Numbered from the stretch's first letter, positions 26,701 to 35,596 are shown. The stretch: 64,000 nt of DNA from an uncultured Bacilli bacterium (GCA_910579455.1 CAJTUT010000005.1:1-64000), one strand, 5' to 3'. Program-made: numbers and translations. The notes: generated from the letters alone by a model not told the origin.

Positions 26701-27540
26701 CTATTTCACCTCCATTAATTGGATCAATAAATCTGTCAACCATAATTTTAAGTTTAAATTATATTGAAGCTTTTCTTTATATGAATCAAATATCTCAATA
26801 TATTTCAATAATATTTTATTATTAATATCTTTTAATAAATTATTTTTCTGGTTATCTGTATTATTTTGATCCAAACAATTACAAAAATAAGTCTGTAATA
26901 AACCCAAATTAGTCTTTGATTGTTCCTTATCATAAAATAACTTATTTAGATAAGTGTCAAAATTTAATATCAAATCATTTTTTTTCTGTATTTCTAATAC
27001 AAAATCCATTAAGTATGTATCTAAATCAACAGTTAATGAATAATCACCAGATAAACTTAGTACTTGGCATCTTGATAAAATAGTATCCAATACTTGATAC
27101 CTATTATTTGTAAGTAAAATTGCTATAATTCCTTCTTCTGGTTCTTCTAAAAATTTCAAAATAGTATTAGCTGATGAGTCATTTAAATTTTCTGCCTTAT
27201 CAATTACATAAATCAATTTACTATCTAATAAAGATTTTTTAGAAAACTCTAGTTCCAATTGAATTAATTGTTCCTTTTTTATCCAAGATCCATCAGGTCT
27301 AATAATCTTTAAATCAGGATAATTATTATGATCGATTTGCTTTGATATTTTTAAATTTTTGTCTGGATTAATTTTATTCGAACTACATAATAAAATTTTT
27401 ATAAACTCATTTACAAATTCCATATAATTCGAAAGATTTGCAATTTCTATTAAATAAGCATGTGATATTTTTTTATTATTAATAATGCTCTTTTCTATAT
27501 AATCATAGAATTTCTTCTGATACCTAATTTCACTACTCAA
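26701..27540 (-). CDS. holB: DNA polymerase III delta-prime subunit
   Basis: A clamp-loader subunit working with DnaX (tau/gamma) and HolA to load the DnaN clamp. The 279-residue protein has SHAYLIEIANL near the start, IDKAENLNDSSANTILKFLE and ILLTNNRYQVLDTILSRCQV, the Walker-like and SRC motifs of delta-prime. The nucleotide-binding P loop is degenerate, as is normal for this subunit. The start is TTG (27538-27540), five bases after an AGGTGG site; no better in-frame start is seen. tmk, usually just upstream in Bacillus, is absent. Confidence 0.9.
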   Translation of the reverse strand: MSSEIRYQKKFYDYIEKSIINNKKISHAYLIEIANLSNYMEFVNEFIKILLCSSNKINPDKNLKISKQIDHNNYPDLKIIRPDGSWIKKEQLIQLELEFSKKSLLDSKLIYVIDKAENLNDSSANTILKFLEEPEEGIIAILLTNNRYQVLDTILSRCQVLSLSGDYSLTVDLDTYLMDFVLEIQKKNDLILNFDTYLNKLFYDKEQSKTNLGLLQTYFCNCLDQNNTDNQKNNLLKDINNKILLKYIEIFDSYKEKLQYNLNLKLWLTDLLIQLMEVK

Positions 27541-27557
27541 AATACCACCTACTTCAT

Positions 27558-27743
27558 CTAAAGAGCTATAACTTTTAGCAATAATAGTGCCAATAAAGAT
27601 GGGACACCTAAAAAAGTAACTACTCCAATTGTAATAACATTAATAGGAATTACCATATTAAAGTTAACAGCAATTAAATTATACCCATACAGAATAAAAA
27701 AACTCATAATCAATCTTCTAATATAAATCATTATCTTTTTCAT
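27558..27743 (-). CDS. bofA: BofA-family (pro-SigK processing inhibitor) protein
   Basis: A 61-residue membrane protein. BofA anchors an inhibitor complex that holds the SpoIVFB protease inactive until the forespore signals, controlling SigK activation. The family signature is seen in the C-terminal half: IPINVITIGVVTFLGVPSLL followed by LALLLLKVIAL. Two hydrophobic segments are present. The start at 27743 (MKKIM) is preferred because a GAGGAG site lies before it. The recR-bofA order is the same as in Bacillus, which strengthens the call. Confidence 0.88.
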   Translation of the reverse strand: MKKIMIYIRRLIMSFFILYGYNLIAVNFNMVIPINVITIGVVTFLGVPSLLALLLLKVIAL

Positions 27744-27786
27744 ACTTGTCCATCTCCTCATTAAACAGTATGAAAATTTTTGTGAA

Positions 27787-28383
27787 TTATTCTACTTCTT
27801 TTCTATCGTTCAAAGCCCTCTCTAATGTCAAACTATCTATATACTCAATATCTGCTCCCATTGGAACTCCACTTGCTAATCTGGTAATTTTAATCTTAGT
27901 ATCATCAAGCATTTTTTTGATGTATAATGCAGTCGTCTCCCCTTCAACACTAGGTTTAAAAGCAAATATAATTTCTTGATACTTTTCATTTTTAACTCTA
28001 TTAAACAATTTCCCTAATCCTATATCTTCTGGATTAATACCATCTAAGGGAGAAATTAAACCATCTAAAACGTGATACATCCCCTTAAACATCCCCATCT
28101 TTTCAAAAAGATAAATACTTTTTACATCTTCTACCACACACAGTATTTTTTTATCTCGATAAGAGTCACTACAAATATTACAAATTTCTGATTCTGTTAA
28201 ATTATTACAACTCTGACATTTATGAATTAATTTCTGTATATTTTTTATATTATCAGAAAAAAATTTAACATTATCATAATCCATTTCTAAGATACAAAAA
28301 GCTAATCGTTCTGCAGTTCTTTCCCCAATTCCTGGTAATAATTTAAACGATTCTATTAAATTATGTATACTTTCTGGATACAT
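27787..28383 (-). CDS. recR: Recombination protein RecR
   Basis: Works with RecF and RecO to load RecA on gapped DNA. The 198-residue protein has the helix-hairpin-helix LLPGIGERTAERLAF, a four-cysteine zinc finger (CQSCNNLTESEICNIC), and a Toprim domain with CVVEDVKSIYLFEKMG and VLDGLISPLDGINPEDIG. The start at 28383 (MYPES) is used; it lies one base after the ybaB stop, so translation is coupled. Part of the conserved dnaX-ybaB-recR operon. Confidence 0.96.
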   Translation of the reverse strand: MYPESIHNLIESFKLLPGIGERTAERLAFCILEMDYDNVKFFSDNIKNIQKLIHKCQSCNNLTESEICNICSDSYRDKKILCVVEDVKSIYLFEKMGMFKGMYHVLDGLISPLDGINPEDIGLGKLFNRVKNEKYQEIIFAFKPSVEGETTALYIKKMLDDTKIKITRLASGVPMGADIEYIDSLTLERALNDRKEVE

Positions 28384-28384
28384 T

Positions 28385-28684
28385 TTAAAATAACCCTGGC
28401 ATTGAATTACCAAATTTACCCATTTTATCTTCTGTCATTTCATCAATTTTTTTATTAGCCTCATTGACAGCTAATAAAATCATATCTTCTAGCATCTCTA
28501 TATCTTCTTTTCCTAATGATTCGTCATGATTAATCTCTACTTTTATAACTTCTTTTGTACCCTTCATTGTAACTTTAACTAATGAATTTTCTCCAATAAA
28601 TTCAGTCTGATCAATTTCTTCTTTTGTATTCATCATATCTTTTTGTAATTTTTGAGCCTGTTTCATTAACGCTTGCATATTCAT
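28385..28684 (-). CDS. ybaB: YbaB/EbfC nucleoid-associated protein
   Basis: A 99-residue DNA-binding protein of the YbaB/EbfC family, always found between dnaX and recR. The sequence MQALMKQAQKLQKDMMNTKE, the central EFIGENSLVKVTMKGTKEV and LAVNEANKKIDEMTEDKMGK are typical. Homologues form tweezer-shaped dimers binding DNA. Confidence 0.95.
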   Translation of the reverse strand: MNMQALMKQAQKLQKDMMNTKEEIDQTEFIGENSLVKVTMKGTKEVIKVEINHDESLGKEDIEMLEDMILLAVNEANKKIDEMTEDKMGKFGNSMPGLF

Positions 28685-28699
28685 ATTACCATCCTCTTT

Positions 28700-30427
28700 C
28701 TAATTTATTTCAACAATATCACCAAAGTCACTCAATTCTGAGAACTTATTACTTTTTCTCTCGATATTCATATCAATTAACTCTGGCTCTTCTATAATAA
28801 CATACTTTTGATTATTTTTAGTACTTTTTATATATTTTTGCTTTTCTAATTCCCACATATCATCAGTAATAATTCCTATTTTTTTATTAATTCCTGTCTC
28901 TTTTTCTAATACACTCTGAAAGAGACTAAGTTCCCTTAAATTTTGATTAACTACAGAATCATACTCATAGCTAATAATCAAAATATCTTTACTAACTACT
29001 CTAATAGTTGAATTTAATAGTTCAGAAACCACATATCCAATATCTTGATCAAAAACTGAATCATTTAATTTTTTAAAATCTATTTCACATTGTTTTTTTT
29101 CTTTTTTATCTGCTTGTGCTAAAGCATTATTTAATCGAATTGTCATAATTTCATAAATATTAGATTTTTCCTCAAAACTCTCCTGATTCTCTCTATTATC
29201 ACTAGATATCATTCCCATAGATTGATTTTCTTGTTGATTAACATCTGATTCATAAACTTTAAGATCTTTTGGCTGATTATTATCCATCTCCTCTTTTTTA
29301 TTTCCCAATATTATTTCCTGGGAAATATTCTTCTCATTTTTAAAATTTTGACTTTCTTGGGAAATATTTTGATCCATCTCTTTACTATTTAAAACAATAT
29401 TCTCTATAAACTTTAAAATCATAATTTCAATATATATTTTAGGAGTTGAGGCTTTTTTAATATCGAACATTTTTTCGTTTAGCAATTCAACAAGAGCTTG
29501 ATAAGATTCTATCTTAAATTTTAATATTTTATTTTTTAAATAATATTCTATCATTATATCCCTTAAATAACATATAACTTGGTTTATAATTTCTATTAGA
29601 TTTTTTCCATTATAATAATATTCATTAATTTCTAAAATAAATTTTTTTACATCACCAGATAAAATAATTTCAATAAATTCCTCTATTTTTTTATTAGAAA
29701 TCATATCATTGATTTCTAGATAATCTTCCATAGTGATTAATTCTTGTTTATAAGAAGATATCTTATCCAAGGAACTGATTGAATCTCTTAATCCTCCGTT
29801 AGAAGAAATTGCGATTTGTTTTAAAACATCTTCATCAATACAAATTTTTTCTTCCTTACAAATTTTATTTAGCTTTTCCACAATACTTTTCTCATTAATT
29901 CTTTTAAAAGAATAGCACTGGCATCTTGAAACTATAGTTTCTGATACCTTTTGTGGATCTGTAGTCGCCAAAATAAAGATAACATGTTTAGGAGGTTCTT
30001 CTAATGTTTTTAATAAAGCATTAAAGGCACCTGAAGTCAGCATATGCACTTCATCTATTATGTACACTTTATATTTTAAATCACTAGGCACTATATTGAC
30101 TTTACTCTTTATTTCTCTAATCTCATCAACTCCATTATTAGAAGCTGCATCAATTTCTATAATATCCACAGTTTGATTCTCTTTTGATTTGATACAAGAA
30201 GAACAAATATCACAAGGATTTCCATCTTTTGATTTTTCGCAATTCACAGCTCTTGCAAAAATTTTTGCAATTGTTGTTTTCCCAATACCTCTTGGGCCAT
30301 AAAACAAATAAGCATGACTTACTTTGTTATAAATGATAGCATTTTTTAATGTTTTTATTACAAAATCTTGACCTACTACATCATCAAAAACTTTTGGTCG
30401 ATATTTTCTATACAATGCCTGATACAT
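28700..30427 (-). CDS. dnaX: DNA polymerase III tau/gamma subunit
   Basis: The clamp-loader motor subunit. The 575 residues have MYQALYRKYRPKVFDDVVGQ at the start, Walker A FYGPRGIGKTTIAK, the zinc module CEKSKDGNPCDICSSC, Walker B YIIDEVHML, sensor TTDPQKVSETIVSRCQ and GGLRDSISSLDK. A long low-complexity linker (about 360-440) contains two copies of NISQE. A C-terminal tau-like domain follows. The start at 30427 is chosen from the GAAGGAGGG site directly upstream. Confidence 0.96.
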   Translation of the reverse strand: MYQALYRKYRPKVFDDVVGQDFVIKTLKNAIIYNKVSHAYLFYGPRGIGKTTIAKIFARAVNCEKSKDGNPCDICSSCIKSKENQTVDIIEIDAASNNGVDEIREIKSKVNIVPSDLKYKVYIIDEVHMLTSGAFNALLKTLEEPPKHVIFILATTDPQKVSETIVSRCQCYSFKRINEKSIVEKLNKICKEEKICIDEDVLKQIAISSNGGLRDSISSLDKISSYKQELITMEDYLEINDMISNKKIEEFIEIILSGDVKKFILEINEYYYNGKNLIEIINQVICYLRDIMIEYYLKNKILKFKIESYQALVELLNEKMFDIKKASTPKIYIEIMILKFIENIVLNSKEMDQNISQESQNFKNEKNISQEIILGNKKEEMDNNQPKDLKVYESDVNQQENQSMGMISSDNRENQESFEEKSNIYEIMTIRLNNALAQADKKEKKQCEIDFKKLNDSVFDQDIGYVVSELLNSTIRVVSKDILIISYEYDSVVNQNLRELSLFQSVLEKETGINKKIGIITDDMWELEKQKYIKSTKNNQKYVIIEEPELIDMNIERKSNKFSELSDFGDIVEIN

Positions 30428-30466
30428 AAAAGAACCCTCCTTCAATAGACTTATTATATCATAGTA

Positions 30467-30907
30467 TTATGATTTACGTCGATTTTTAAAAAATTTTCGT
30501 ATAATGCTTTTATAATATTTATCATTTATATTTTTTTCCACAAAGACCTTTCTGTTAATATCAGTTTCATCAAGAATTTTTTTACTGATACTATTAGAAC
30601 TATTTGTCAAAGCATAATAAACTCTTCTAATTCTTGATTGTTTAATAGCACTAGAACACATAGGACAGGGTTGTAAAGTCACATACATTTCACAATCATT
30701 CAATCTCCAATTATTCAATTTTTTCGATGCTTTATTGATAGCTAAAAGTTCAGCATGTGCAGTAACTGACTTTTTCTTTTCTTTTAAATTATGAGTTTTT
30801 GCTATAATTTTACCATTTTTAATAATGACACAACCTACAGGAACCTCATTTTTTTTATAAGCCCTTAAAGATTCTTTAATAGCCATATCCATATATTTAT
30901 GATTCAT
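30467..30907 (-). CDS. tadA: tRNA(Ade34) deaminase TadA
   Basis: A zinc-dependent deaminase converting A34 to inosine in tRNA-Arg(ACG). The 146 residues have the deaminase zinc site: TAHAELLAI with the proton-shuttling glutamate, and LQPCPMCSSAI. The C terminus is basic (RKFFKNRRKS). The start at 30907 (MNHKYMDMAIKES) has a GGAGTG ribosome site. A longer in-frame reading to 30994 is rejected because that segment encodes the SRP RNA. The tadA-dnaX order is as in Bacillus. Confidence 0.95.
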   Translation of the reverse strand: MNHKYMDMAIKESLRAYKKNEVPVGCVIIKNGKIIAKTHNLKEKKKSVTAHAELLAINKASKKLNNWRLNDCEMYVTLQPCPMCSSAIKQSRIRRVYYALTNSSNSISKKILDETDINRKVFVEKNINDKYYKSIIRKFFKNRRKS

Positions 30908-30919
30908 ATATTTCACTCC

Positions 30920-31000
30920 AAAATAAAGATGCACATGAGAGTTAATTGTTAAAGCTGCTATCTTCCGATCCTGACTTATTTCCAATGCACTCATTGCATC
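30920..31000 (-). ncRNA. ffs: Signal recognition particle 4.5S RNA (small bacterial type)
   Basis: The RNA scaffold of the bacterial signal recognition particle, which binds Ffh. The minus strand contains GTCAGGATCGGAAGATAGCA followed by GC, almost the universal helix 8 sequence (E. coli GTCAGGTCCGGAAGGAAGCA then GC), with the GGAA tetraloop and the asymmetric loop intact. The flanks close the hairpin: GATGCA/TGCATC and ATGAG/CTCAT at the base, and ATTG/CAAT higher up. A TTGTAA-18-TATTAT promoter places the start near 31000, exactly at the base of the stem. TTTATTTT follows the 3' side. In B. subtilis the same RNA gene lies next to tadA. No Alu domain. Confidence 0.93.
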
Positions 31001-31006
31001 AACAAT

Positions 31007-31036
31007 ATAATACTATAAATTGTTCGTTAATTACAA
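31007..31036 (-). promoter_or_regulatory. Promoter of the SRP RNA/tadA transcript
   Basis: On the minus strand TTGTAA (31031-31036) and TATTAT (31007-31012) are separated by 18 bases, seven bases before the predicted 5' end of the SRP RNA. Confidence 0.65.
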
Positions 31037-31072
31037 GAATTTATTAAAATTTATTGAAATTTTATGATTTTT

Positions 31073-31086
31073 ATTTCCCGGGAAAT
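31073..31086. other. Noc-binding site (NBS)
   Basis: ATTTCCCGGGAAAT is a perfect palindrome and identical, from memory, to the B. subtilis Noc-binding consensus. It lies 12 bases from the first parS site. A Noc-like protein is encoded at 55.8-57.3 kb. Confidence 0.8.
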
Positions 31087-31097
31087 AATTTTGAATA

Positions 31098-31113
31098 GGT
31101 TTCACGTGAAACA
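31098..31113. other. parS site 1
   Basis: Core GTTTCACGTGAAAC, with outer bases G and A; one outer mismatch to the 16-bp parS palindrome. First of three sites within 93 bases. Confidence 0.92.
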
Positions 31114-31136
31114 AATATATGAAATAGCCAGCAAAA

Positions 31137-31152
31137 CGTTTCACGTGAAACA
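31137..31152. other. parS site 2
   Basis: Core GTTTCACGTGAAAC, with outer bases C and A. Centre-to-centre 39 bases from site 1 and 38 from site 3. Confidence 0.92.
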
Positions 31153-31174
31153 ACTTTAATTAATAAGTAGTTAA

Positions 31175-31190
31175 TGTTTCACGTGAAACA
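31175..31190. other. parS site 3
   Basis: TGTTTCACGTGAAACA, a perfect 16-bp palindrome and an exact match to the Bacillus-type parS. It abuts the T tract of the gyrA terminator. Confidence 0.95.
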
Positions 31191-31225
31191 AAAAAAAGAA
31201 AATCAAATTTCTTCTTCGATTTTCT
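31191..31225 (-). terminator. Terminator of gyrA
   Basis: On the minus strand AGAAAATC pairs with GATTTTCT and is followed by seven T residues. The stem is inside the last gyrA codons and the T tract touches parS site 3. Confidence 0.8.
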
Positions 31226-33656
31226 CGCCATTTTCTTCTAATTCCTTTTCTACAAGTGCAATTGTTGATACTTTTTGATTATCTTTTAAATTAATTAATC
31301 TTACTCCCTGGGTAGCCCTTTTTAATACGGATATCTGTTCCAATGGCATTCTCATAATTATTCCACTATCTGTAATAATCATAATATCATTTTCTTCAAT
31401 TTTATCAATACATTTTAAAGAAACCATCATACCATTTTTGTCAGTAATATTTAATGCCTTAACACCTTTGCTGCCTCTATGAGTTAATCTATACTCTTCG
31501 ATTATTGTCTGTTTACCATAACCATTCTCAGTGACAATTAAAACCAACTGATTTTCATTTACTACTTCAGATCCCACTACATAATCTTGTTCTGGTAAAT
31601 CAATTCCCCTTACTCCAGAAGTATTTCTACCCATAGATCTAATTTCTGTCTCTATAAATCTTACCATTCTACCATTACTTGCACCAATTACAATTTGATT
31701 TTCTCCATTTGTTTTTCTAACGCTAATCAATTCATCATCATCTTTTAGTAAAATTGCTATTTTTCCACCTTTTCTAATGCTATCAAATTCTTTAATATCA
31801 GTTCTTTTAACAAGACCTCTTTTGGTAGAGAATAATAGATATTTAGAAATTTCATCTTTTGAGGAAATTGATATTATAGAACGTATGTTTTCTCCTTTTC
31901 CTAATTGCAATAAATTTATAATTGGTAAACCTTTAGATTGTCTACTGAATTCAGGAATTTCATATCCCTTTAAACGATATACTCGTCCTTTATTTGAGAA
32001 GAATAAAATATAATCATGAGTTTTTGTTGATAATAAATGCTCGACAAAGTCTTCCTCGTTAGTTGCCATTCCTTTAATACCAACACCTCCCCTATTTTGA
32101 CTTCTATAGGTATCAGATTTTAATCTCTTAATATATCCTTTATTAGTAAGAGTTATAATAATATCCTCAACTGGAATTAATGATTCATCTTCAATATATT
32201 CAATCGCTGTCATATCAATATTGGTTCTACGTTCATCACCAAATTTATTTTTAATTTCTAACATTTCATCTTTAATAATTTGTAAAATTCTTTCCTCACT
32301 TGCTAAAATTGCCTTTAACTCTTCAATTTCTTTTAATAAGTTAGCAAGTTCTGACTCTATTTTATCTCTCTCTAACCCCGTTAACCTTCTCAATTTCATC
32401 TCCAAAATAGCTTGTGCTTGAGGTTCCGATAAATTATAATTTCCCATTAAACCATTTAATGCTTCATCATCTGACTTAGAAGATTTAATTAACTTAATAA
32501 TCTCATCAATATGATCTAGTGCAATCTTTAAACCTTCCAATATATGTGCTCTTTTTTCATCTTTGTCCAAATCAAATTTAGTTCTACGAATAATAATTTC
32601 TTTTTGATAATCGATATATTTAGATATAATATCTTTTAATCCCAATGTTTTAGGTGTTCCTTGATCCAACATCAAGAAAATAATTCCATAATTTTTTTGA
32701 AACTCAGTGTGTTTATATAAATTATTAAGAACTACTTGAGGATTAGCATCCTTTTTTAAAGTAATAGTAATCTTAATACCCTCTTTTAAATCGGCATGAT
32801 AATCAGAAATACCATCAATTACTTTATTATGAACCAATTCGGCAACCTTATTTTTCAAATCAAGTGTATTGACACCATAAGGAACCTCATCAATAATAAT
32901 ATAATTTTTTCCCTTAATCTCTTCGATTGTTGCTTTACTTCTAATAGTAATAGATCCTCTTCCTGTTTCATAAGCCTTTCTAATACCACTATTTCCAAGG
33001 ATAGTCGCACCTGTTGGAAAATCAGGTCCTTTAATATATTGCATTAAACCATCTAAATCAATATCTGGATTATCAATATAAGCAACACATCCATCAATTA
33101 CTTCCTTTAAATTATGAGGTGGAATATTAGTAGCCATTCCTACGGCAATTCCCATAGTACCATTTACTAAAATATTAGGAAATCTAGAAGGAAGAATCTC
33201 TGGTTCTTTTTCAGATTCATCAAAATTTGGTATAAAATCAACTGTATTTTTATTAATATTTCTTAATAATTCCAATGATATTTTAGAAAGACGAGACTCT
33301 GTATAACGCATCGCTGCTGCTCCATATCCTTCAATATTACCAAAGTTACCATGACCATCTACTAACATATATCGATAAGAAAAATCCTGAGCCATTCGAA
33401 CCATAGCTTCATAAATACTAGAGTCTCCATGCGGATGATATCTACCCATAACATCTCCGACAATTCTAGCACTTTTCTTATGAGGTTTATCTGGGGTATA
33501 ACTAGATTCATACATAGAATATAAAATTCTACGATGTACGGGTTTTAAACCATCTCTCAAATCTGGCAAAGCACGAGATACAATAACACTCATAGAATAC
33601 TCTAAAAAAGAATTTTTTACTTCATTTACAATATTATTTTGTTCTAATCGATCCAT
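31203..33656 (-). CDS. gyrA: DNA gyrase subunit A
   Basis: The breakage-reunion subunit of gyrase, introducing negative supercoils with GyrB. The 817 residues include RALPDLRDGLKPVHRRILYS, YHPHGDSSIYEAMVRMAQDF (quinolone-pocket Ser and Glu of the wild type), and the active-site tyrosine in AAAMRYTESRLS. The C-terminal beta-pinwheel follows, ending in an acidic tail. The GyrA box, usually QRRGGKG, reads QNRGGVGIKG. A variant GNFGNIEGYG replaces the common GNFGSVDGD before the catalytic tyrosine. It lies 13 bases after gyrB. Read from the operon with gyrB and recF. Confidence 0.97.
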   Translation of the reverse strand: MDRLEQNNIVNEVKNSFLEYSMSVIVSRALPDLRDGLKPVHRRILYSMYESSYTPDKPHKKSARIVGDVMGRYHPHGDSSIYEAMVRMAQDFSYRYMLVDGHGNFGNIEGYGAAAMRYTESRLSKISLELLRNINKNTVDFIPNFDESEKEPEILPSRFPNILVNGTMGIAVGMATNIPPHNLKEVIDGCVAYIDNPDIDLDGLMQYIKGPDFPTGATILGNSGIRKAYETGRGSITIRSKATIEEIKGKNYIIIDEVPYGVNTLDLKNKVAELVHNKVIDGISDYHADLKEGIKITITLKKDANPQVVLNNLYKHTEFQKNYGIIFLMLDQGTPKTLGLKDIISKYIDYQKEIIIRRTKFDLDKDEKRAHILEGLKIALDHIDEIIKLIKSSKSDDEALNGLMGNYNLSEPQAQAILEMKLRRLTGLERDKIESELANLLKEIEELKAILASEERILQIIKDEMLEIKNKFGDERRTNIDMTAIEYIEDESLIPVEDIIITLTNKGYIKRLKSDTYRSQNRGGVGIKGMATNEEDFVEHLLSTKTHDYILFFSNKGRVYRLKGYEIPEFSRQSKGLPIINLLQLGKGENIRSIISISSKDEISKYLLFSTKRGLVKRTDIKEFDSIRKGGKIAILLKDDDELISVRKTNGENQIVIGASNGRMVRFIETEIRSMGRNTSGVRGIDLPEQDYVVGSEVVNENQLVLIVTENGYGKQTIIEEYRLTHRGSKGVKALNITDKNGMMVSLKCIDKIEENDIMIITDSGIIMRMPLEQISVLKRATQGVRLINLKDNQKVSTIALVEKELEENGEKIEEEI

Positions 33657-33669
33657 AAATTATTACCTC

Positions 33670-35595
33670 CTAAACATCTAAGTTCTCAACATAAACAGCA
33701 TTTTCTTCTATAAATTTCCTCCTAGGCTCTACTTCCTCACCCATAAGTTTCGAGAAAGTATCGTCTGCTGCCATGGTATCTTCTACTGTAATCTGTCTTA
33801 AAACCCTTTTTTCAATATCCATTGTGGTTTCATTTAATTCCTCTGCATCCATCTCTCCTAAACCCTTCATACGCATAATATCATACTTCGTATTTGGAGA
33901 AAGAGATCCTAAATACTCATCACGTTCTTGCTCATTTAATACATACTTAATAGTTTTTCCATGTTTGATAACAAAGAGTGGTGGTTGAGCTGCGTAAACA
34001 TGACCCGCTTCTACAATCGGTCTAAAAAACCTATAGAACAACGTAAGTAATAAAACTCTAATATGAGACCCATCCACATCGGCATCGGTCATAATAATAA
34101 TTTTATTATATCTTAGTTTTTCTAAATTAAATTCCTCACCAATACCAGTTCCAAAAGCAGTAATAATTGTTTTAATCTCTTCATTAGACAACGCCCTATC
34201 TAATCGTGCCTTCTCAACATTTAGTATTTTCCCACGCAAAGGAAGAATGGCTTGTGTCATACTATTTCTACACTTAATAGCAGACCCTCCAGCGGAATCA
34301 CCCTCGACTAAAAAAATCTCACACTCAGAAGAATCTTTACTTTTACAATCAGATAGCTTTCCATAAAAATTAACAACATCAAGATCCCCTTTTCTCCTAG
34401 TTAACTCTCTAGCACGCTTTGCAGCAACTCTAGCACGAGAAGCAGTCATACTCTTATCAATAATTACTCTTGCTTGATCTGGATTTTCCATCAAAAATCT
34501 CTCTAATGCAGTAGAAAATACTTTATCTGCAATGCTTCTTACTTCACTATTTCCAAGCTTTGTTTTCGTTTGTCCTTCAAATTGAGGATTTGGATGCTTT
34601 GCAGAAATAATCATAGTTAGTCCTTCTTTAACATCATCTCCAGTTAATGCATCATCTTTTTCTTTTAAAATATTATTATCTTTTGCATATTTATTTAAAA
34701 TTCTAGTTAAAGCACGTCTAACACCATCTTCATGAGTTCCACCTTCTGGAGTGTTGATATTATTTACAAAAGAATAAATACTAGAATTATACGTCTCATT
34801 ATACTGTAAAGCAACTTCTAAAGATATATCATCAATCGTTCCTGTACAATCTATGATAGTTGAATGAATAGGACTTTTACTTTTATTAAGCATTTCTACA
34901 TACTCTGTAATTCCACCTTCATAACAAAAAGAATCCTTTCGATCATCCTCTCTCTCATCATAAATAGAAATTTTTAATCCCCTATTTAAAAATGCCAACT
35001 CTCTAAGTCTTGTTCTTAAAATTTCATAATCATATACCGTAGTATCTGTAAAAATTTCAGGATCCGGTTTAAAACGAACAGAGGTTCCCGTACGTTCCAT
35101 AGAGCAAGTATCTATTTCCTTTAATTCATCAATAGCATGTCCACCATCTTCATATTTTTGATAGTAAACCTTACCATTTTTATATACCTTTACTTCTAAC
35201 CAACTACTTAAAGCGTTTACAACACTAGCTCCTACTCCATGAAGCCCTCCAGAAACCTTATAGCCTCCACCACCAAATTTTCCACCAGCATGTAAGACTG
35301 TATATACAGTCTCAACTGTACTTTTTCCGGTTTTTGGATGAATTTCAACAGGAATTCCTCTTCCATCATCCCGAACAGTAATTGTATTTTCTGTTCCAAT
35401 TACCACTTCAATATGAGAACAATAACCAGCTAAGGCCTCATCAATCGCATTGTCTACAATTTCCCATACTAAATGATGAAGTCCCCTAGAACTTGTACTA
35501 CCAATATACATTCCAGGACGTTTTCTTACTGCCTCTAACCCCTCTAACACTTGAATTGAGGAAGAATCATATTCTTTTTCTACCATTTCTGCCAT
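33670..35595 (-). CDS. gyrB: DNA gyrase subunit B
   Basis: The ATPase subunit of gyrase. The 641 residues show the GHKL ATP-binding fold (EIVDNAIDEALAGYC, RDDGRGIPV, GGKFGGGGYKVSGGLHGVGA) and a Toprim domain with EGDSAGGSA, PLRGKILNVEKARLDR and MTDADVDGSHIRVLLLTLFY. The C-terminal AEELNETTMDIEKRVLRQI stretch is typical. Its start follows one base after the recF stop, so recF-gyrB-gyrA is an operon. The Bacillus remB gene, normally between recF and gyrB, is absent. Confidence 0.98.
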   Translation of the reverse strand: MAEMVEKEYDSSSIQVLEGLEAVRKRPGMYIGSTSSRGLHHLVWEIVDNAIDEALAGYCSHIEVVIGTENTITVRDDGRGIPVEIHPKTGKSTVETVYTVLHAGGKFGGGGYKVSGGLHGVGASVVNALSSWLEVKVYKNGKVYYQKYEDGGHAIDELKEIDTCSMERTGTSVRFKPDPEIFTDTTVYDYEILRTRLRELAFLNRGLKISIYDEREDDRKDSFCYEGGITEYVEMLNKSKSPIHSTIIDCTGTIDDISLEVALQYNETYNSSIYSFVNNINTPEGGTHEDGVRRALTRILNKYAKDNNILKEKDDALTGDDVKEGLTMIISAKHPNPQFEGQTKTKLGNSEVRSIADKVFSTALERFLMENPDQARVIIDKSMTASRARVAAKRARELTRRKGDLDVVNFYGKLSDCKSKDSSECEIFLVEGDSAGGSAIKCRNSMTQAILPLRGKILNVEKARLDRALSNEEIKTIITAFGTGIGEEFNLEKLRYNKIIIMTDADVDGSHIRVLLLTLFYRFFRPIVEAGHVYAAQPPLFVIKHGKTIKYVLNEQERDEYLGSLSPNTKYDIMRMKGLGEMDAEELNETTMDIEKRVLRQITVEDTMAADDTFSKLMGEEVEPRRKFIEENAVYVENLDV

Positions 35596-35596
35596 C

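Noticed and set aside
29313..29365. Two sequences resembling Noc-binding sites inside dnaX (ATTTCCTGGGAAAT and a weaker copy)
   Set aside because: Both arise from codons for a repeated NISQE peptide in the low-complexity linker. The first has only one mismatch and could bind weakly, but coding constraint explains it.
30908..30994. A 29-residue N-terminal extension of TadA
   Set aside because: No ribosome site, no similarity to TadA, and the segment encodes the SRP RNA; the start at 30907 has a proper ribosome site.
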